Positions 15,071 to 15,924 of a DNA stretch of 15,924 bases are shown here, one piece after another. The position numbers and the translations under genes are program-made. Position 1 is the stretch's first letter, and each line of letters starts with the position of its first letter. Location: assembly GCA_937877685.1 (NCBI GenBank), contig CALFGU010000196.1:1-15924 (forward strand). The letters are read 5' to 3'. The notes beneath the pieces are model-generated. The model searched no databases. It was not told the origin of the DNA and was given only the letters and a program-made list of their open reading frames with translations. The stretch comes from an uncultured Prevotella sp. GTDB lineage: Bacteria > Bacteroidota > Bacteroidia > Bacteroidales > Bacteroidaceae.

Positions 15071-15100
15071 AAGAGCTTGAACATGGTTCAGGCTCTTTTT
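15071..15100 (+). terminator. Terminator after the ferredoxin gene
   Basis: AAGAGCTTGAAC pairs with GTTCAGGCTCTT (12 bp with one G-U), the loop is ATG, and the stem runs into five Ts (15096-15100). It lies 22 bases after the stop codon. Confidence 0.9.
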
Positions 15101-15130
15101 ATTTGGTAGAAACACCGCTAATACTTTCGT

Positions 15131-15216
15131 TCCGAGAATAATATCAAAAAGAGTTTACACAAGATTCGTTTGTTCTGAGAATAATATTAGAAATTATCTA
15201 CCCAAGATTTGTATGT
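15131..15216. repeat. 43-base imperfect tandem duplication
   Basis: Unit one (15131-15173, beginning TCCGAGAATAATATCA) and unit two (15174-15216, beginning TCTGAGAATAATATTA) abut exactly and agree at 33 of 43 positions by eye. The ends CAAGATT-GT-TGT are shared. Confidence 0.65.
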
Positions 15217-15241
15217 TTAAAAACAATATCTGAATTTGTGT

Positions 15242-15304
15242 AAACAAAAATACTCTTTGTCGCACCGATATGAGACATCCGTTCGACAAAGAGTATTTTT
15301 GTTT
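15242..15304. terminator. 21-bp perfect hairpin, probable bidirectional terminator
   Basis: The arm at 15242-15262 (AAACAAAAATACTCTTTGTC+G) is the exact reverse complement of 15284-15304; the loop has 21 bases. T-rich ends lie on both strands. It is redundant with the proper terminators of the ferredoxin and ompA genes, so it may instead be a folded RNA or a protein-binding cruciform site. Confidence 0.65.
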
Positions 15305-15330
15305 TGTCTATTGCACTTAGATTAATTATA

Positions 15331-15373
15331 AAACAAAAGAGTTGCGCACCTATAAGTGCACAACTCTTTGTTT
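15331..15373 (-). terminator. Terminator after ompA
   Basis: AAACAAAAGAGTTGCGCAC (15331-15349) pairs with GTGCACAACTCTTTGTTT (15356-15373) with one bulged A and one mismatch, and a 6-base loop. On the minus strand the 3' side is T-rich (CTTTTGTTTTAT), and it lies just past the ompA stop. Confidence 0.82.
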
Positions 15374-15390
15374 ATTGAGGTGTAAATAGA

Positions 15391-15924
15391 TTACTGAACC
15401 TTAACTGTTACGCGACGGTTGTAAGAGAATGGAGCGATATCGTCTACACCTCCCTTAGCTTCAACTACGATGTTGTCGCGGCTTACACCCATATTTACCA
15501 ATTCGTCAGCAACTGCATTAGCACGCTTTTCGCTCAATGCTTGGTTGAATTCAGCTGTACCTGTCTTGTTGTCTGCATAACCTGTCACAACGACCTTAGC
15601 ATTGTTTTCCTTAGCATATTCTGCCAATTCCTTCACGTTAACGAGATCCTTGCGGCTAGCGATCTTAGCAGAACCGATGTTGAAGAATACAGATTGTGAA
15701 ATGTTAGCAAATTCAGTCTTAGTTTCAACAACTTTCTTTTCAACTGGCTTTTGGTTTGCAAGGAGGTCACGGAGACGAGCGTTTTCATCTTGTTGATCCT
15801 TCAAAGAAGCGTTGAGAGCGTCAACTTGTTCCTTGTTCATTGCCATCAAAGCAGCAACGTCTGGAGTCTTTTCCCAAGTTGTCTTGCCAAGGTTGATAGT
15901 CAAGCCCAAAGATGCGCCAACTTT
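15391..15924 (-). CDS. ompA: OmpA-family outer-membrane protein, C-terminal part (truncated by window edge)
   Basis: The frame is open to the last base of the window, so only the final 177 residues are seen. The apparent start near 15909 is just an internal TTG. The first residues (KVGASLGLTINLGKTTWEK) look like the last strand of an N-terminal beta-barrel. A short coiled-coil/linker follows (MNKEQVDALNASLKDQQDEN), then a basic Lys/Val patch. The OmpA C-terminal domain, which binds peptidoglycan diaminopimelate, covers about the last 110 residues. It has VFFNIGSAKI, VTGYADNKTGTAEFNQALSE with the ligand Asp, KRANAVADELVNMGV, and the NRRV motif with the ligand Arg next to the C-terminus. The protein ties outer membrane to wall and is usually abundant in Bacteroidales. 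Confidence 0.93.
   Translation of the reverse strand, partial: KVGASLGLTINLGKTTWEKTPDVAALMAMNKEQVDALNASLKDQQDENARLRDLLANQKPVEKKVVETKTEFANISQSVFFNIGSAKIASRKDLVNVKELAEYAKENNAKVVVTGYADNKTGTAEFNQALSEKRANAVADELVNMGVSRDNIVVEAKGGVDDIAPFSYNRRVTVKVQ

Larger units (their letters stand above)
15101..15390. other. Repeat- and hairpin-rich intergenic region between the ferredoxin and ompA genes
   Basis: There is no gene here. From left to right it holds a 43-base imperfect tandem duplication (15131-15216). A 10-base inverted pair GTTTACACAA (15153-15162) and TTGTGTAAAC (15236-15245) overlaps it. A 21-bp perfect hairpin (15242-15304) and the ompA terminator hairpin (15331-15373) follow. The tail end of both converging transcripts lies here. 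Confidence 0.7.

Overview
The window looks like chromosomal DNA from a Bacteroidales bacterium, most likely close to Prevotella. Three things point there. Several promoters have the Bacteroidota form (TTTG, about 19-20 bases, then TAnnTTTG, usually ending TTTGCA). The gene order parA-parB-DUF5683-mltD-relA/spoT is typical of the group. The protein families (PepSY-like secreted proteins, PorT-type barrel, OmpA, Bacteroidales-type GH84) also fit. No rRNA, tRNA, CRISPR array, insertion sequence or phage gene was found. Most of the window is ordinary core genome.

Left part (1-4290, + strand). A fused ORF joins the first ~28 residues of a cofactor-independent phosphoglycerate mutase (ApgM) to the C-terminal half of a GH84 beta-N-acetylglucosaminidase; this is the most anomalous object in the window. 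A terminator and an acyltransferase-3 membrane protein follow. Then come two small secreted PepSY-like proteins, one periplasmic and one lipoprotein, behind two candidate promoters and closed by a strong hairpin terminator.

Middle (4308-13220). On the minus strand lie surE and lpxB (nucleotide phosphatase and lipid A disaccharide synthase). Divergent from surE, on the plus strand, run parA, parB, a DUF5683 membrane protein, an mltD-like lytic transglycosylase with LysM, and a bifunctional-looking relA/spoT. This couples chromosome segregation, wall remodelling and the stringent response. The parA-parB spacer consists almost entirely of two tandem-repeat arrays, and a hairpin sits just before relA/spoT.

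Right part (13243-15924). On the minus strand, a PorT-like outer-membrane barrel (type IX secretion family) is followed by a cysteine-rich protein with uracil-DNA-glycosylase-like motifs. Divergent from porT is a very short gene for a 56-residue 2[4Fe-4S] ferredoxin with a near-consensus promoter. A repeat- and hairpin-rich intergenic region follows, then the C-terminal part of an OmpA-family protein that runs off the window edge.

I did not find a convincing new multi-gene system. The best leads are the ApgM/GH84 chimera, the cysteine-cluster UDG-like protein beside porT, the repeat arrays between parA and parB, and the unexplained structured DNA between the ferredoxin and ompA genes.
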